A stretch of DNA of 64,000 bases, from NCBI RefSeq assembly GCF_000374645.1, contig NZ_KB894800.1, positions 44,589-108,588 on the forward strand. The letters run 5' to 3'. Position 1 is the stretch's first letter; each line of letters opens with the position of its first letter. The notes beneath the pieces are model-generated. The model worked only from the letters and a program-made list of their open reading frames with translations, ran no database searches and had not been told where the DNA came from. Both the position numbers and the translations under genes were made by a program. Below, piece by piece: positions 1-9,309 of the stretch. This DNA comes from Arhodomonas aquaeolei DSM 8974. Lineage in GTDB: Bacteria > Pseudomonadota > Gammaproteobacteria > Nitrococcales > Nitrococcaceae.

Positions 1-182
1 AGGGCAGCCGACATCCCGCACGACACCGGAGAACGTCGGCCGCCGGGCGCCGCCGACGCTCGCCCGCCGCGCGCCGGTGGCCGATGCCCGGCCCGTGGAT
101 GGAGATATCGCACACGCTCGGCGGCCGGCACTTGAATAGCGGGCGAAGGCGTCACCCCCCGGACGATCCGGCCGGCGCCCCC
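1..182. other. Intergenic region at the left edge, downstream of tamB
   Basis: No convincing gene is seen in these 182 bases. Bases 4-12 (GCAGCCGAC) match exactly the right arm of the REP-like palindrome at 12326-12348, and the following 13 bases (GACATCCCGCACG, 10-22) recur at 12388-12400. The edge may therefore cut a further copy of that repeat family. An inverted repeat CGTCGGC (34-40) / GCCGACG (52-58) could help terminate tamB transcription, but no T-run follows it. A gene ending just outside the window on the plus strand cannot be excluded. Confidence 0.45.
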
Positions 183-3100
183 TCAGAAGTCGAAGGAATA
201 GAACAGGTCGAGGGCGCTCTCCATGCCGCTCACCGCCTCCAGGTAGAGCCGCTCGGTGAGCTGGTATCGCAGGGTGAGGGTGTTCTCCGGGGAGAACACG
301 CCGACGCCGTAGCGCACCAGCAGGTTCGGTGCCACATAGCCGCTCACCGCCACCTGCGTGTCCTGGCCGCTGCCCGCGGTCTCCAGCTGGAAGTCCTCCA
401 CGCCGAGCTGGCCGGCCAGCGAGCTGCCGATGCCGCGTCCGCCCATCAGGCCCAGCCCGAGCGCGGCCTGGGTCACGAGCTGGTTCTCGCCGGGCGTGCC
501 GGCACCCGGGCCGCGACCGGTGATGAGGTATGACAGCGCGTCCGCCTCCGGCATGGACGGCTCGGAGAATACGCTCGCCTGCAGCGCCGAGGGCGGGCCC
601 GTCACCCGCAGCCCGGCGATGACCTCGCCGGTGTCGCGCACCGCCTCCAGGTCGATCTGCGGCTCGGTGATGGGGCCGGAGAAGATGAACCGCCCCTGGC
701 GGATCTTCAGCCGCTGGCCGTAACGCTCGAAGGTGCCGTCGACCAGACTGATCTCCCCGAAGGCCTCGGCGCTGCTGGTGCCGATCTGGCGCAGCTGCAG
801 CGCACCGGCCAGCCCGGTCTCGACGCCGAAGCCCTGGAAGCGGACGTCATCGCCGAGCACGAGGTAGACGTTGGTCGAGAGCTTGAGACCCTGCTTCTGC
901 CCGGTCTCGCCGTCCTCGTCACCGCGATTGACGATGACCACGTCGTCCGAGACCGCGACGGCGTTCTCGGGCAGTTCCTCCAGGGTGATCCGGCCCTGGG
1001 GCACTGTCAGCCGGCCGTTGACGCTGAGCGCGCTGCCATCGTAGGTAATGGTCATGGCCGGGCTCACCCGCACCCGCACCAGCGGCGGATAGGCCACCTC
1101 CAGCCCCTCGCCGGAGACGGCGACGTTGGCGTGCAGCCCGTCGCCCCAGGAGATGCTGCCGCCGAGGCTGGCGCTGCCCTCGCCGCTCTTGAAGCCGCCA
1201 CTGAGGGTCGCACGGGTCCCCTGGATCCGGGCCGAGAGCGTCACCGACTCCAGCGGGATCGGCAGGGACTGCACGGCGACCACACCGTCGCGCAGGCGCA
1301 CGGTGCCGTCGAAGGTGGGCGCGCGCAGCTGTCCCCCGAGGCTGCCGTCCACGGTCACGGTCCCCTCCAGGCGCCGCAGCTGCGGCAGGAAGGGCTGCAC
1401 CAGCCCGAGGCGGATGCCGTCGATGCGCACGCGCCCGTCGAGGCCCGGCTGCGCCGCCCGCGGATCCGTGGATGCCCGGATATTCACCGAGCCGAGCTGC
1501 TCGGCGGTGAGCGCCAGCTCCAGCCGCGCGCCCTCATCGTCCAGGCCGGCATCCACCGTCAGCGAACGGTAGTCCAGCGTCACCGGCTCCTCCGTGTCGG
1601 CCCGCGAGGCGGTGATGCTGCCCACACCGGTACGCGCGCGGACCTCCACACGGGGCAGGCCGCTGCCCTGCCAGCGCACGCGGGCGTCCGCCTCCAGGGT
1701 GGCGGACCACGCCAGCCCCTCCGGCAGCCACGGCTTGAGTACCGCCAGGGGGAGATCGCTGATTCGCAGGTCGGCCCGGGCACCGCCGGCGCCGGCGACC
1801 AGCGGTTCGGTCAGGCACAGCCGACCCTGATCCCGTCGCCAGCAGTGGGCGTCCACATGGAGCTCGCCGGGGCCGGCACGCCAGCGCAGCGCCGGCCGGT
1901 CGACGAGCGTCCAGCGCTCCGGGCCGGCACTGACGGTGGCCTCGGTCAGGGTGCCGTTCCAGTCGCCGCTGTCGGCGGCCAGTCCGCCGTCGAGCCGCAG
2001 CGAGCCGGTGACCGGCCCGCCGCCTTCCACGTCCACCACCAGCTGGTGCTGTGCGCGCGTGCCGTCCAGGGCGGCGGTGACGTCGCCGAGTGCCTGCCCG
2101 TCCCGGACGACGCCGCCGGCGGACACGCGCAGGCGGCTGGCGCGGGTCATGAGCGCGGCGACGCTGCCCTCCACGGCGAGACGGTCCACGCGGATGTCCT
2201 GATAGGCGATGCCGGTACCGTCCAGCGAGGCGGTCACGTCCGGCGCGGTCATCGCGCCGCCGACGCGGACGTCGCCGTTCAGCGTACCGGTCAGCCCCGG
2301 CCAGAGGGCGGCCAGCTCGGGCAGATCGAGCCGTGCCCGGGCGTCCCAGCGGCCGTCTGCCAGGCCGCCGTCGACGGTGATCTCGTCCGGACCGCTGCGC
2401 AGGCGCAGGCCGTCGAAGGTCCAGCCGGCGCCGGGGGCACGGGCGACGTGGCCGCGGAGCGAGACCGGGTAGCCGCGCAGCCGCCCCTCCACGCCGGGGA
2501 TCGCCAGGACAACGCTCAGATCGCTGCCGCGCAGCGTGCCGGTGGTCGCGACCCGGCCACCGAGGCGTCCATCCAGACCCGGCCGGTACTGTCCGGGGTC
2601 CAGGTCCTCGGCGGTGAGCGCTGCCTGCCACTCGAGCCCGTCCCGCCAGGCCACGTGCCCCTTCGCGGAGACGCTGCCGCCGAGCAGCGCCGCGTCCAGC
2701 CGCTCGATACGCGCCGAACCGGTGTCTCCGTCGGCGCTCAGCGCCAGACGCTTCACGGGTACCGGCAGGGGCACGGTGGCGTCGCCGGCGATACCGTCGG
2801 CCTCGATGCGTGCCTGCCAGTCCAGACCGTCCCCCCAGGCCACCCGACCGTCCCCGGAGACGGTACCGCCAAGCACCCGGCCGGTGAGCGTGCGGATCGC
2901 CGCATGGGCGGTGTCGCCCTCCGCGGCGAGCCGCCACTGCCCCTGCGGGATACCCGGACCATCGATTCCGGCGTCAAGGCTGAGCGACCAGCCCTTGAGA
3001 CCACCGTCCGCCTGCAGGTCCACACCGCCGGCACGCACGGTCGGCTCTCCGGTAAGCGGCCAGGCCAGGGCGTCGGCCCGCAGCCGCAGCCGCGACGGCA

Positions 3101-4109
3101 GCCCCGGCGTGAACAGCGCGGTGTGCGCCTCCAGACGGGCGCTCACCGGCCCGCCGGCATCGGCGGTGACGTCGAGGTCCGCGAGGGAGCCGCCGGCGGT
3201 CAGCGTCAGGGTCTGATCCCCGCCGCCGGGATAGCGGCCGCTGCGGGCATCCAGGGTCAGCTGCACCGGCCAGTCGCCACCGAGCCCGACCTCCCCGTGG
3301 GCGTCGAGGTCCGCCGCCGGCGCACGCAGCGACAGCGCCTCCAGGCGGATCCGCTCGGTGGAGAGTGCACCGGCAATATGCAGCCGCGACAGGGTATACG
3401 CCGCCTCGCCGCGATGGATCGTCGCGTCGCGCAGGGTGACGCCGGCGAGCTCGACGATCAGCGGCAGCGGCACCGCGTCCGGGAGGGACAGCCGGAAGTC
3501 CTCCGGCGGGAACGCCGGCTCCGCCCCGCCCGCCGACGTCCCGCCGCCGTCCCCCCCGTCCGCCGGTGGGGCCGGGAGGTCGATCTGCAGCCCGTCCAGG
3601 GTCGTCTCGTCCATCGAAAGGCGGTTGCCCGTGGCGTCCGCCGCCGTGGTCAGCGAGGCGAGCTGCAGCCGGCGCCCGTCCACGCGCACCTGGGTGTCGT
3701 CCAGGACGACGCGGGAGACGGCGATGCGTACCGGCAGGGCGAATCCGCCATCGCCCGGCTGCGCCGTCGTCTCCCCTGCCGGCAGCTCGCCGGTATCGAC
3801 GGCCACGTCGAGCCCGCGGGTAGCCAGCCGGTCCACGCAGACCGTGCCGTCCATCAGGCAGCCGGGCTGCCAGCGCAGGACCACCGCGTCGGCGGCCACG
3901 GACACGCCGGGCATGCCGTAGCGCAGGCCGTTGAGGCTCACACCCCGCCACAGGCTGCCGTCGACGACCTCGGCGCTGAAGCCGGGCACGAAGCGCTCGG
4001 CAAGCGCGACGGCCTGGCGGGCGCCGGTGGTCGTACCGGCCAGCCAGGCCAGGCCGAGCACAGCGAGCACCAGCACGCCGAGGACTGCGAGGAGGATGCG
4101 CCGGATCAC
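183..4109 (-). CDS. tamB: TamB, translocation and assembly module inner-membrane-anchored subunit
   Basis: At 1308 residues this is close to the usual size of TamB (about 1260 in E. coli). It starts with a short cytoplasmic end and one hydrophobic anchor (about residues 4-25, rich in Leu/Val/Ala), as expected for a protein tethered in the inner membrane and spanning the periplasm. The long middle is made of repetitive beta-strand segments with recurring GxVxWxDGLxW-like phrases. The last 350 or so residues are the conserved TamB (DUF490) domain, ending in an aromatic FYSFDF tail typical of the family. Known role: with TamA it helps insert outer-membrane proteins and/or moves lipids between membranes. 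The start codon overlaps the tamA stop by 4 bp, so the two are translationally coupled. The call rests on domain architecture plus partner. Confidence 0.93.
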   Translation of the reverse strand: MIRRILLAVLGVLVLAVLGLAWLAGTTTGARQAVALAERFVPGFSAEVVDGSLWRGVSLNGLRYGMPGVSVAADAVVLRWQPGCLMDGTVCVDRLATRGLDVAVDTGELPAGETTAQPGDGGFALPVRIAVSRVVLDDTQVRVDGRRLQLASLTTAADATGNRLSMDETTLDGLQIDLPAPPADGGDGGGTSAGGAEPAFPPEDFRLSLPDAVPLPLIVELAGVTLRDATIHRGEAAYTLSRLHIAGALSTERIRLEALSLRAPAADLDAHGEVGLGGDWPVQLTLDARSGRYPGGGDQTLTLTAGGSLADLDVTADAGGPVSARLEAHTALFTPGLPSRLRLRADALAWPLTGEPTVRAGGVDLQADGGLKGWSLSLDAGIDGPGIPQGQWRLAAEGDTAHAAIRTLTGRVLGGTVSGDGRVAWGDGLDWQARIEADGIAGDATVPLPVPVKRLALSADGDTGSARIERLDAALLGGSVSAKGHVAWRDGLEWQAALTAEDLDPGQYRPGLDGRLGGRVATTGTLRGSDLSVVLAIPGVEGRLRGYPVSLRGHVARAPGAGWTFDGLRLRSGPDEITVDGGLADGRWDARARLDLPELAALWPGLTGTLNGDVRVGGAMTAPDVTASLDGTGIAYQDIRVDRLAVEGSVAALMTRASRLRVSAGGVVRDGQALGDVTAALDGTRAQHQLVVDVEGGGPVTGSLRLDGGLAADSGDWNGTLTEATVSAGPERWTLVDRPALRWRAGPGELHVDAHCWRRDQGRLCLTEPLVAGAGGARADLRISDLPLAVLKPWLPEGLAWSATLEADARVRWQGSGLPRVEVRARTGVGSITASRADTEEPVTLDYRSLTVDAGLDDEGARLELALTAEQLGSVNIRASTDPRAAQPGLDGRVRIDGIRLGLVQPFLPQLRRLEGTVTVDGSLGGQLRAPTFDGTVRLRDGVVAVQSLPIPLESVTLSARIQGTRATLSGGFKSGEGSASLGGSISWGDGLHANVAVSGEGLEVAYPPLVRVRVSPAMTITYDGSALSVNGRLTVPQGRITLEELPENAVAVSDDVVIVNRGDEDGETGQKQGLKLSTNVYLVLGDDVRFQGFGVETGLAGALQLRQIGTSSAEAFGEISLVDGTFERYGQRLKIRQGRFIFSGPITEPQIDLEAVRDTGEVIAGLRVTGPPSALQASVFSEPSMPEADALSYLITGRGPGAGTPGENQLVTQAALGLGLMGGRGIGSSLAGQLGVEDFQLETAGSGQDTQVAVSGYVAPNLLVRYGVGVFSPENTLTLRYQLTERLYLEAVSGMESALDLFYSFDF

Positions 4110-5848
4110 AGCGGCGGCCCCAGCGAGATGTGGATACGGAACGGCGGGTTCGGTTCGCTCACGCCCCAGGCGAAGTCCAGCCGCACCGGGCCCACCGGCG
4201 AGAGCCAGCGGATGCCGAAACCGCTGCCCACCTTGAAGTCCGTGCCCGGCTCGTCGAAGGCGTTGCCGGCATCGGTGAACACCGCCGCCCGCCAGGACTC
4301 GGCGAAGCGATAGCCGTACTCGATGCTGCCGGTGGCGAGGTAGCGCCCGCCGAGCAGGTCGCCGTCGTCGTCCTCCGGGGACAGGGTGTTGTAGCCGTAG
4401 CCGCGCACACTGTTGTCACCGCCGGCAAAGAAGCGCAGCGACGAGGGGATGCGCTCGAAGTTGGAGGTGGCGATGGCGCCGAGGTCGGCGCGCACACTGA
4501 TCTGGTGGCGCTCGAAATAGGTCCGCAGCCACTTCATGCCCACCAGCCCCCGGGCCATGGAGACGTCGGAACCCACGCCCTTCTGGGCGACCTCGATGCT
4601 GTAGCTCTGGCGGTCGCCCCAGTAGGGATCGACGCCGCCGCGGGAGCGGGTACGCGAGAAGCTCAGGCCCGGCATGAGCAGGGTCGTCGTCGCCTCCTGG
4701 TCCGCCTGGGTGAAGTCCTCGTGGAGCAGGCGCAGGGACTGCACCCGCTCCCAGCCGGAATCGAAGTGCTGGCGACGGCGCACGGCGAGCGTGGCCCGGC
4801 TGCTCCGGGTGTCCTCTATGTCCTCGCGCTGGAGTCCGGCCTGGAGCTGGAGCTCGTCGTTGAGCGGGTCGCGCAACGGGATGGTGTAGTTCCCCGAGAG
4901 GTTCTGACGCACCGCGGAGACGCGCAGCTCCGCGCCGGCGGTATGGCCCGAGGCGTTGACCCAGTGGCGCTGCCAGTTGATCCGCGCCCGCGGCCCCTCA
5001 TCGGTGGAGAAACCGGCACCGAAGCCGAGCGTGTTGGGCTCGCGGGCGGTGGCGTTGACGGTGACGGGCACGGCGCCACCGGGCTCGGCGGCGTCGCGCT
5101 CGGGGGAGACCTGGACGTCACCGAAATAGCCGCTGTCGAGCAGGTTGCGGTTGAGCGCGGCGACGCGTTCCGCAGCGTAGGGGGCGCCGGTGTCAAAGGG
5201 CACCAGACGCCGCAGCAGCTCGTCGTTGAACGGCAGATCGCCCTGGAAGGTCACCTCCCCGAGCTCGTAGCGCGGGCCGGTGTCGTAGACCAGGGTGATG
5301 TCGGCAGTGCGCTGTTCCGTGTCCACGGCGATGCGGTGCTCGCCGAAGCCGCCGTCGAAGTAGCCGTTCAACAGTGCGGTGTTGCGCAGGCGGGTCTTGG
5401 CGGTCTCGTAGGCCCCGTGGTCGAGGGCGTCACCCTCGGCGAGGGGCAGGCTGGCAATCACCGTGTCGAAGAGCCTGGTACCCGCGCCCTCGCCGGTGAC
5501 GCGCACGTCCAGCTTACGGATATGCACCGGCTCGCCGGGATCGATGCGGAAGGTCACGCGCCAGCCATCGTCCGCAGCGGCGACGTCCGTCTCGATGCCG
5601 GCGTTGTAGTAGCCCACCGCCTCGAGGGCACGGCGCACGGCATCCACGGTATGGCGGGCGTAGGCACGGGCCTCGCGTTCACTGCCCACCTCGGGCGGCT
5701 CGCCGAGGTAGGCCATGACGTTCTGCCGCGCCCGCCCTTCCGGCGCATCCACGTCCAGGTGCAGCGACGCCGCCGGCACGCCCTGGACCCAGAGCGCGAG
5801 CACCAGTGCCAGCCCGCAGCCGGCTTGAGAGATCGAGGATCGCGTCAT
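4106..5848 (-). CDS. tamA: TamA, Omp85-family outer-membrane protein
   Basis: From the ATG at 5848 the protein has 580 residues, almost exactly the length of E. coli TamA (577), with a signal peptide ending near VQGVPAA. The reading frame is open further to a GTG at 5884, but that would add an unusual basic extension, so 5848 is preferred; neither start has a strong ribosome-binding site. Roughly residues 25-260 form three POTRA domains and the rest a 16-strand Omp85 barrel. The barrel contains the conserved VRGYGYNTLSP loop motif and ends in a beta-signal-like strand. It works with TamB, encoded immediately downstream with a 4-bp overlap, in outer-membrane protein assembly. The pair is transcribed away from the GNAT/nitrilase gene. 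Confidence 0.93.
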   Translation of the reverse strand: MTRSSISQAGCGLALVLALWVQGVPAASLHLDVDAPEGRARQNVMAYLGEPPEVGSEREARAYARHTVDAVRRALEAVGYYNAGIETDVAAADDGWRVTFRIDPGEPVHIRKLDVRVTGEGAGTRLFDTVIASLPLAEGDALDHGAYETAKTRLRNTALLNGYFDGGFGEHRIAVDTEQRTADITLVYDTGPRYELGEVTFQGDLPFNDELLRRLVPFDTGAPYAAERVAALNRNLLDSGYFGDVQVSPERDAAEPGGAVPVTVNATAREPNTLGFGAGFSTDEGPRARINWQRHWVNASGHTAGAELRVSAVRQNLSGNYTIPLRDPLNDELQLQAGLQREDIEDTRSSRATLAVRRRQHFDSGWERVQSLRLLHEDFTQADQEATTTLLMPGLSFSRTRSRGGVDPYWGDRQSYSIEVAQKGVGSDVSMARGLVGMKWLRTYFERHQISVRADLGAIATSNFERIPSSLRFFAGGDNSVRGYGYNTLSPEDDDGDLLGGRYLATGSIEYGYRFAESWRAAVFTDAGNAFDEPGTDFKVGSGFGIRWLSPVGPVRLDFAWGVSEPNPPFRIHISLGPPL

Positions 5849-6225
5849 TCGAGTTATTGCTAATCGTCTCAGAGGTCGTGTCACGCGTCAGCCGGACTGT
5901 GCATCGATGGGGCAAGGCACGAGCCGCACGGTGGTGCCAGACTACATGAGCGGTGGGCAACGCTGCCCTACCGCAACGCAGTCCGGCCCGGAGGGAGTGC
6001 GGGAGCGGTCCGGCGGCGGCATCGCACCTGCCTGACGTGAGCCCCGCCACGCCGGCGCGAACGCGCTCTGCCCCCGAACCGCCGCGGTGCCCTGACACGC
6101 GACAATCCCTCTGGGAAGATCGCTCCCCGGTCCCGTCACTGCATCGCCGATCGCGCTCGGGGACGGCCCGCCGGATCGGCATGATATTCTCCCATGTCGG
6201 ACCTACGGCAAGCGAAGAAATTCCG
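5849..6225. other. Divergent intergenic region between tamA and the GNAT/nitrilase gene
   Basis: These 377 bases separate two divergently transcribed genes and should carry both promoters. An AT-richer patch around 6180-6190 (GATATTCT) could be a -10 element for the rightward gene, but no good -35 could be paired with it. Reading frames that cross this region run straight into the GNAT gene and show no family resemblance of their own. No tRNA, small RNA or strong hairpin was recognised. Confidence 0.4.
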
Positions 6226-7806
6226 ATGCGTGCAAGCGACGACCAAGGCAACGAGCGGGACGGCGAGGAGCACCGCCTGCGCCTGCGGAACCTGCGGCTG
6301 TCCGACTACCCGGACGTCAAGCACATCATGGACCGCGTCTACAACACCCTCGGCGGGGCATGGTCGCGCAAGCAGTTCGCCGCCCAGGTGAACCGCTTCC
6401 CGGAGGGACAGATCTGCATCGAGGACAACGGCCGTGTAGCCGCGGCGGTGATCTCGATGATCGTCGACTACGACCGCTTCGGCGACAAGCACACCTATGA
6501 GGAGATCACCGGCAACGGTTTCCTCACCAACCACGACCCCAACGGCGACGTCCTCTACGGCGTGGACGTCTTCGTCGACCCGGACTACCGCGAGATGCGC
6601 CTCGGCCGGCGCCTCTACGACGCGCGCAAGGAGCTCTGCCGCAGCCTCAACCTCCGCGCCATCGTCGCTGGCGGGCGCATCCCGGGCTACCGCGAGCACG
6701 CCGGGGAGATGACGCCCGAGGAGTACATCGAGCTGGTCAAGCGCCGGGAGATCTACGACCCGATCCTCTCGTTCCAGCTCGCCAACGACTTCCACGTGCG
6801 CCGTGTGATCACCGGCTACATGCCGGAGGACCGCGACTCCCACGCCTACGCGACCCTGGTGCAGTGGGACAACATCTTCTACGAGGCCGAGCGCAGTCCG
6901 CTGATCGGCGGGCGCAAGTCGCTGGTGCGCGTTGGCACGGTGCAGTGGCAGATGCGCCGGGTGAAGACGTTCGACGACCTGATGACGAACATCGAGTTCT
7001 TCGTCGACGCCATGGCCGGCTACAACAGCGACTTCATCCTCTTCCCGGAGTTCTTCAACGCGCCGCTGCTCGCGCAGTTCAACCAGGACGAGCCCGCCGA
7101 GGCCATGCGCCGGCTCGCGCAGTACACCGAGGAGATCGTCGAGGCGATGTCCCGGCTGGCGGTGAGCTACAACATCAACATCATCGCCGGCTCCATGCCG
7201 TTGTACGACGAAGACGAGAGCGTGCTCTACAACGTTGCCTACCTGTGCCGGCGCGACGGCACCACGGACAGCCAGTACAAGCTCCACGCCACTCCGGACG
7301 AGCGCTTCTACTGGGGCGTCCAGGGCGGCGATGCCCTGCGCATCTTCGACACCGACGCCGGGCGTATCGGCATCCTGGTCTGCTACGACGTGGAGTTCCC
7401 GGAGCTCGGCCGGCTGCTCGCCGACCAGGGCATGCAGATCCTCTTCGTGCCGTTCTGGACCGACACCAAGAACGCCTACCTGCGGGTGCGCCGCTGCGCC
7501 CAGGCACGGGCCATCGAGAACGAGTGCTACGTCGCCATCACCGGCAGCGTGGGCAACCTCCCCAAGGTCGAGAACATCGAGATCCAGTACTCGCAGACCG
7601 CGGTGTTCTCGCCCTCGGACTTCGCCTTCCCCCACGACGGGATCGTGGCGGAGTCGACGCCCAACACGGAGATGACCCTGATCACCGATCTCGACATGGA
7701 CCGGCTGATCCAGCTGCGTGCCGAGGGCTCGGTACGCAACACCCGCGACCGGCGCCTCGATCTCTTCCGCGTCGAGTGGCTGGACCAGTCCGGGGACTCG
7801 GACTAG
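6226..7806 (+). CDS. Bifunctional GNAT N-acetyltransferase / carbon-nitrogen hydrolase family protein
   Basis: A two-domain protein of 526 residues. The first 190 or so residues look like a GNAT acyl-CoA acetyltransferase; the RRLYDARKELC segment lies in the expected acetyl-CoA binding region. From about residue 225 follows a nitrilase-superfamily domain with its catalytic triad visible: Glu in LFPEFFNAPLL, Lys in YKLHATPDERF, and Cys in ILVCYDVEFPE. The fusion is a known conserved family in proteobacteria with no settled substrate; the hydrolase half most resembles amidases. The ATG at 6226 is preferred over the one at 6181 because the GNAT homology begins soon after it, although both have weak ribosome-binding sites. 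It stands alone, divergent from tamA. Confidence 0.85.
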   Translation: MRASDDQGNERDGEEHRLRLRNLRLSDYPDVKHIMDRVYNTLGGAWSRKQFAAQVNRFPEGQICIEDNGRVAAAVISMIVDYDRFGDKHTYEEITGNGFLTNHDPNGDVLYGVDVFVDPDYREMRLGRRLYDARKELCRSLNLRAIVAGGRIPGYREHAGEMTPEEYIELVKRREIYDPILSFQLANDFHVRRVITGYMPEDRDSHAYATLVQWDNIFYEAERSPLIGGRKSLVRVGTVQWQMRRVKTFDDLMTNIEFFVDAMAGYNSDFILFPEFFNAPLLAQFNQDEPAEAMRRLAQYTEEIVEAMSRLAVSYNINIIAGSMPLYDEDESVLYNVAYLCRRDGTTDSQYKLHATPDERFYWGVQGGDALRIFDTDAGRIGILVCYDVEFPELGRLLADQGMQILFVPFWTDTKNAYLRVRRCAQARAIENECYVAITGSVGNLPKVENIEIQYSQTAVFSPSDFAFPHDGIVAESTPNTEMTLITDLDMDRLIQLRAEGSVRNTRDRRLDLFRVEWLDQSGDSD

Positions 7807-7952
7807 CGGGGCATCCCCGGCTCCGCGGCACGAACCGGTAGAACGGGGGACCCGCCGGGCGGCCCACCGGGCGGCCGAACGGCGGTTCCCTTCCGGCCCG
7901 GCCGGCGCTATACGTTGTGGCTCCCCCCTCAGCCATGACTCGGAGCAACCCC

Positions 7953-8315
7953 ATGGAGACCGGACCCGAAACCCCGTCAATGCCGCGCCCCGACTGGAGC
8001 GCGATGCTCACCCCGCAACGCGAGCTCATGGAGGCCTGGCTCGGCTTCGCCGAGCAGCTCACCCGGCTGCACATGGATACCGTGCGCCGGTGCATGGAGC
8101 TGGCGCTGGAGGAGACGCGCTGCATGATGGCGGTACACGACGAGCGCTCGCTGCAGGACTACTGGCAGCACCAGCGCGGCTTCCTCGAGGAGCTCGACAC
8201 CACCATCGGCCAGGAGCTCCAGGGCGTGCGCAGCCTCGGCGAGCGCCTCGCCCGCGAGGTCACCCATACGGCTCCCGCCGGCGAGGGCGAGACCCGCGCC
8301 AACGACGCCGCCTGA
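7953..8315 (+). CDS. Phasin-like small helical protein
   Basis: A 120-residue, mostly helical, acidic protein. The middle (LTPQRELMEAWLGFAEQL, then LQDYWQHQRGFLEEL) resembles proteins of the phasin family that coat polyhydroxyalkanoate granules. The SLQDYW segment parallels SLQDYVGRQ in the second phasin at 16605-16982, so the two are probably distant paralogues. The ATG at 7953 is chosen because a CGGAG ribosome-binding site lies 7 bases upstream; an in-frame ATG at 7935 is possible. A strong hairpin follows the stop codon, so it appears to be transcribed alone. No PHA synthase or polymer genes are seen nearby, so the PHA role is inferred. Confidence 0.65.
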   Translation: METGPETPSMPRPDWSAMLTPQRELMEAWLGFAEQLTRLHMDTVRRCMELALEETRCMMAVHDERSLQDYWQHQRGFLEELDTTIGQELQGVRSLGERLAREVTHTAPAGEGETRANDAA

Positions 8316-8349
8316 ACACGCCGGAGCCCCCCGGCGGTGAGACCGCACG

Positions 8350-8374
8350 GGCCGGCGGGCCTCCCCCGCCGGCC
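8350..8374 (+). terminator. Hairpin terminator after the phasin-like gene
   Basis: A perfect 10-bp inverted repeat, GGCCGGCGGG (8350-8359) and CCCGCCGGCC (8365-8374), with a 5-base loop, starts 35 bases after the stop codon. The run that follows is only weakly T-rich (TTCCCGTGG), so it may act with reduced efficiency or with Rho. Confidence 0.6.
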
Positions 8375-8410
8375 TTCCCGTGGTCCCCGCACTGACCGCG
8401 GCGGCCATCG

Positions 8411-8440
8411 TTGTCTGCCCCGCCCTATCCCGCCTACGAT
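8411..8440 (+). promoter_or_regulatory. Possible sigma-70 promoter for the dienelactone hydrolase gene
   Basis: TTGTCT (8411-8416) and TACGAT (8435-8440) are separated by 18 bases, each matching 4 of 6 consensus positions. The pair lies about 77 bases upstream of the chosen start codon and just after the terminator of the previous gene. Weak prediction from spacing and sequence only. Confidence 0.3.
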
Positions 8441-8516
8441 TAGCCGACGAATCAACGCTGCGTTCGCGGCCCGTGCCCCCATTTGCACGGGAAACCACTG
8501 CCACCACGGAGGAGCC

Positions 8517-9230
8517 ATGCCACTGCAAGCCGTCGACACCCGGTGGATCGATATCGCCAGCCACGACGACCGGACCTTCAGGGGATACCTGGCACTGCCG
8601 CCGGCGGGCCGGGGCCCCGGCATCGTCCTGATCCAGGAGATCTTCGGCGTCAATCACCATATCCGCAGCGTCGCCGAGCAGTACGCGCTGGACGGCTATG
8701 TGGTGCTCGCCCCGGACGTATTCTGGCGCCAGTCGCCCGGCGTGGAGCTCGCCTACGAGGGCGACGACATGGAGACCGCCTTCCGGCTGGTCGGCGAGAT
8801 CGACTTCTCGGTCGCGGTGAAGGACCTCGCCAGCACCGTCCGGGCGCTACGCCGGCGGCCCGAGTGCGACGGCAGCATCGCCTCGCTCGGCTACTGCATG
8901 GGGGGCATCCTCTCCTACCTCGCCGGTATCGATTCCGGTGTGGACCGGGTCGTGAGCTTCTACCCGGGGGGCATCCACCGGCACCTCGACAAGGCCGCCC
9001 GTCTCACCGTGCCGGCGCAGTTCCACTTCGCCGGCAACGACGGGCACATCACCGATGCCCACGTCGACGAGACCCGCCGGGCCTTCTTCGGTCGCGGCGA
9101 CGTCGGGATCCACGTCTACGACGGGGCCGATCACGGCTTCAACTGCTGGGCACGGGGGGCGTATCACCGGCACGCGGCGGCGCTGTCCCACGGGCGGGTG
9201 CTGACCTTCCTGGAGGGCGACAGCCCCTAG
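8517..9230 (+). CDS. Dienelactone hydrolase family protein
   Basis: An alpha/beta hydrolase of 237 residues. The nucleophile elbow reads GYCMGG, with the Cys that replaces Ser in dienelactone hydrolases. The expected Asp lies near FAGNDGHIT and the His in GADHGFNC, completing a Cys-Asp-His triad. The early IVLIQEIFGVNHHIR segment is the typical DLH Glu-containing motif that primes the cysteine. Family members hydrolyse dienelactone in chlorocatechol breakdown, but most genomic copies have unknown ester or lactone substrates, and no aromatic-degradation genes are seen here. The start at 8517 has GGAGG just upstream. A long in-frame extension to 8337 lacks homology and runs through the terminator of the previous gene. 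Confidence 0.88.
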   Translation: MPLQAVDTRWIDIASHDDRTFRGYLALPPAGRGPGIVLIQEIFGVNHHIRSVAEQYALDGYVVLAPDVFWRQSPGVELAYEGDDMETAFRLVGEIDFSVAVKDLASTVRALRRRPECDGSIASLGYCMGGILSYLAGIDSGVDRVVSFYPGGIHRHLDKAARLTVPAQFHFAGNDGHITDAHVDETRRAFFGRGDVGIHVYDGADHGFNCWARGAYHRHAAALSHGRVLTFLEGDSP

Positions 9231-9265
9231 GCCACCGCGGCGGACCTGACGGCCCGGGCGAGAAC

Positions 9266-9290
9266 GGCCGGCGGGCGCTGCCCGCCGGCC
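9266..9290. terminator. Bidirectional hairpin between converging genes
   Basis: A perfect 11-bp inverted repeat, GGCCGGCGGGC (9266-9276) and GCCCGCCGGCC (9280-9290), with a 3-base loop, lies between the stops of the dienelactone hydrolase (plus strand) and the aldehyde dehydrogenase (minus strand). It could terminate both. Confidence 0.7.
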
Positions 9291-9309
9291 ATGAGGGGAT
9301 CGGGCTGGA

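Noticed and set aside
1131..4313. A 1,060-codon plus-strand frame opposite tamB
   Set aside because: Same compositional shadow; tamB on the other strand has clear family architecture and couples to tamA.
6136..7980. A 614-codon minus-strand frame opposite the GNAT/nitrilase gene
   Set aside because: Low-complexity Val/Leu/Asp/His-rich translation with no motifs; the plus-strand frame shows catalytic residues of two enzyme families.
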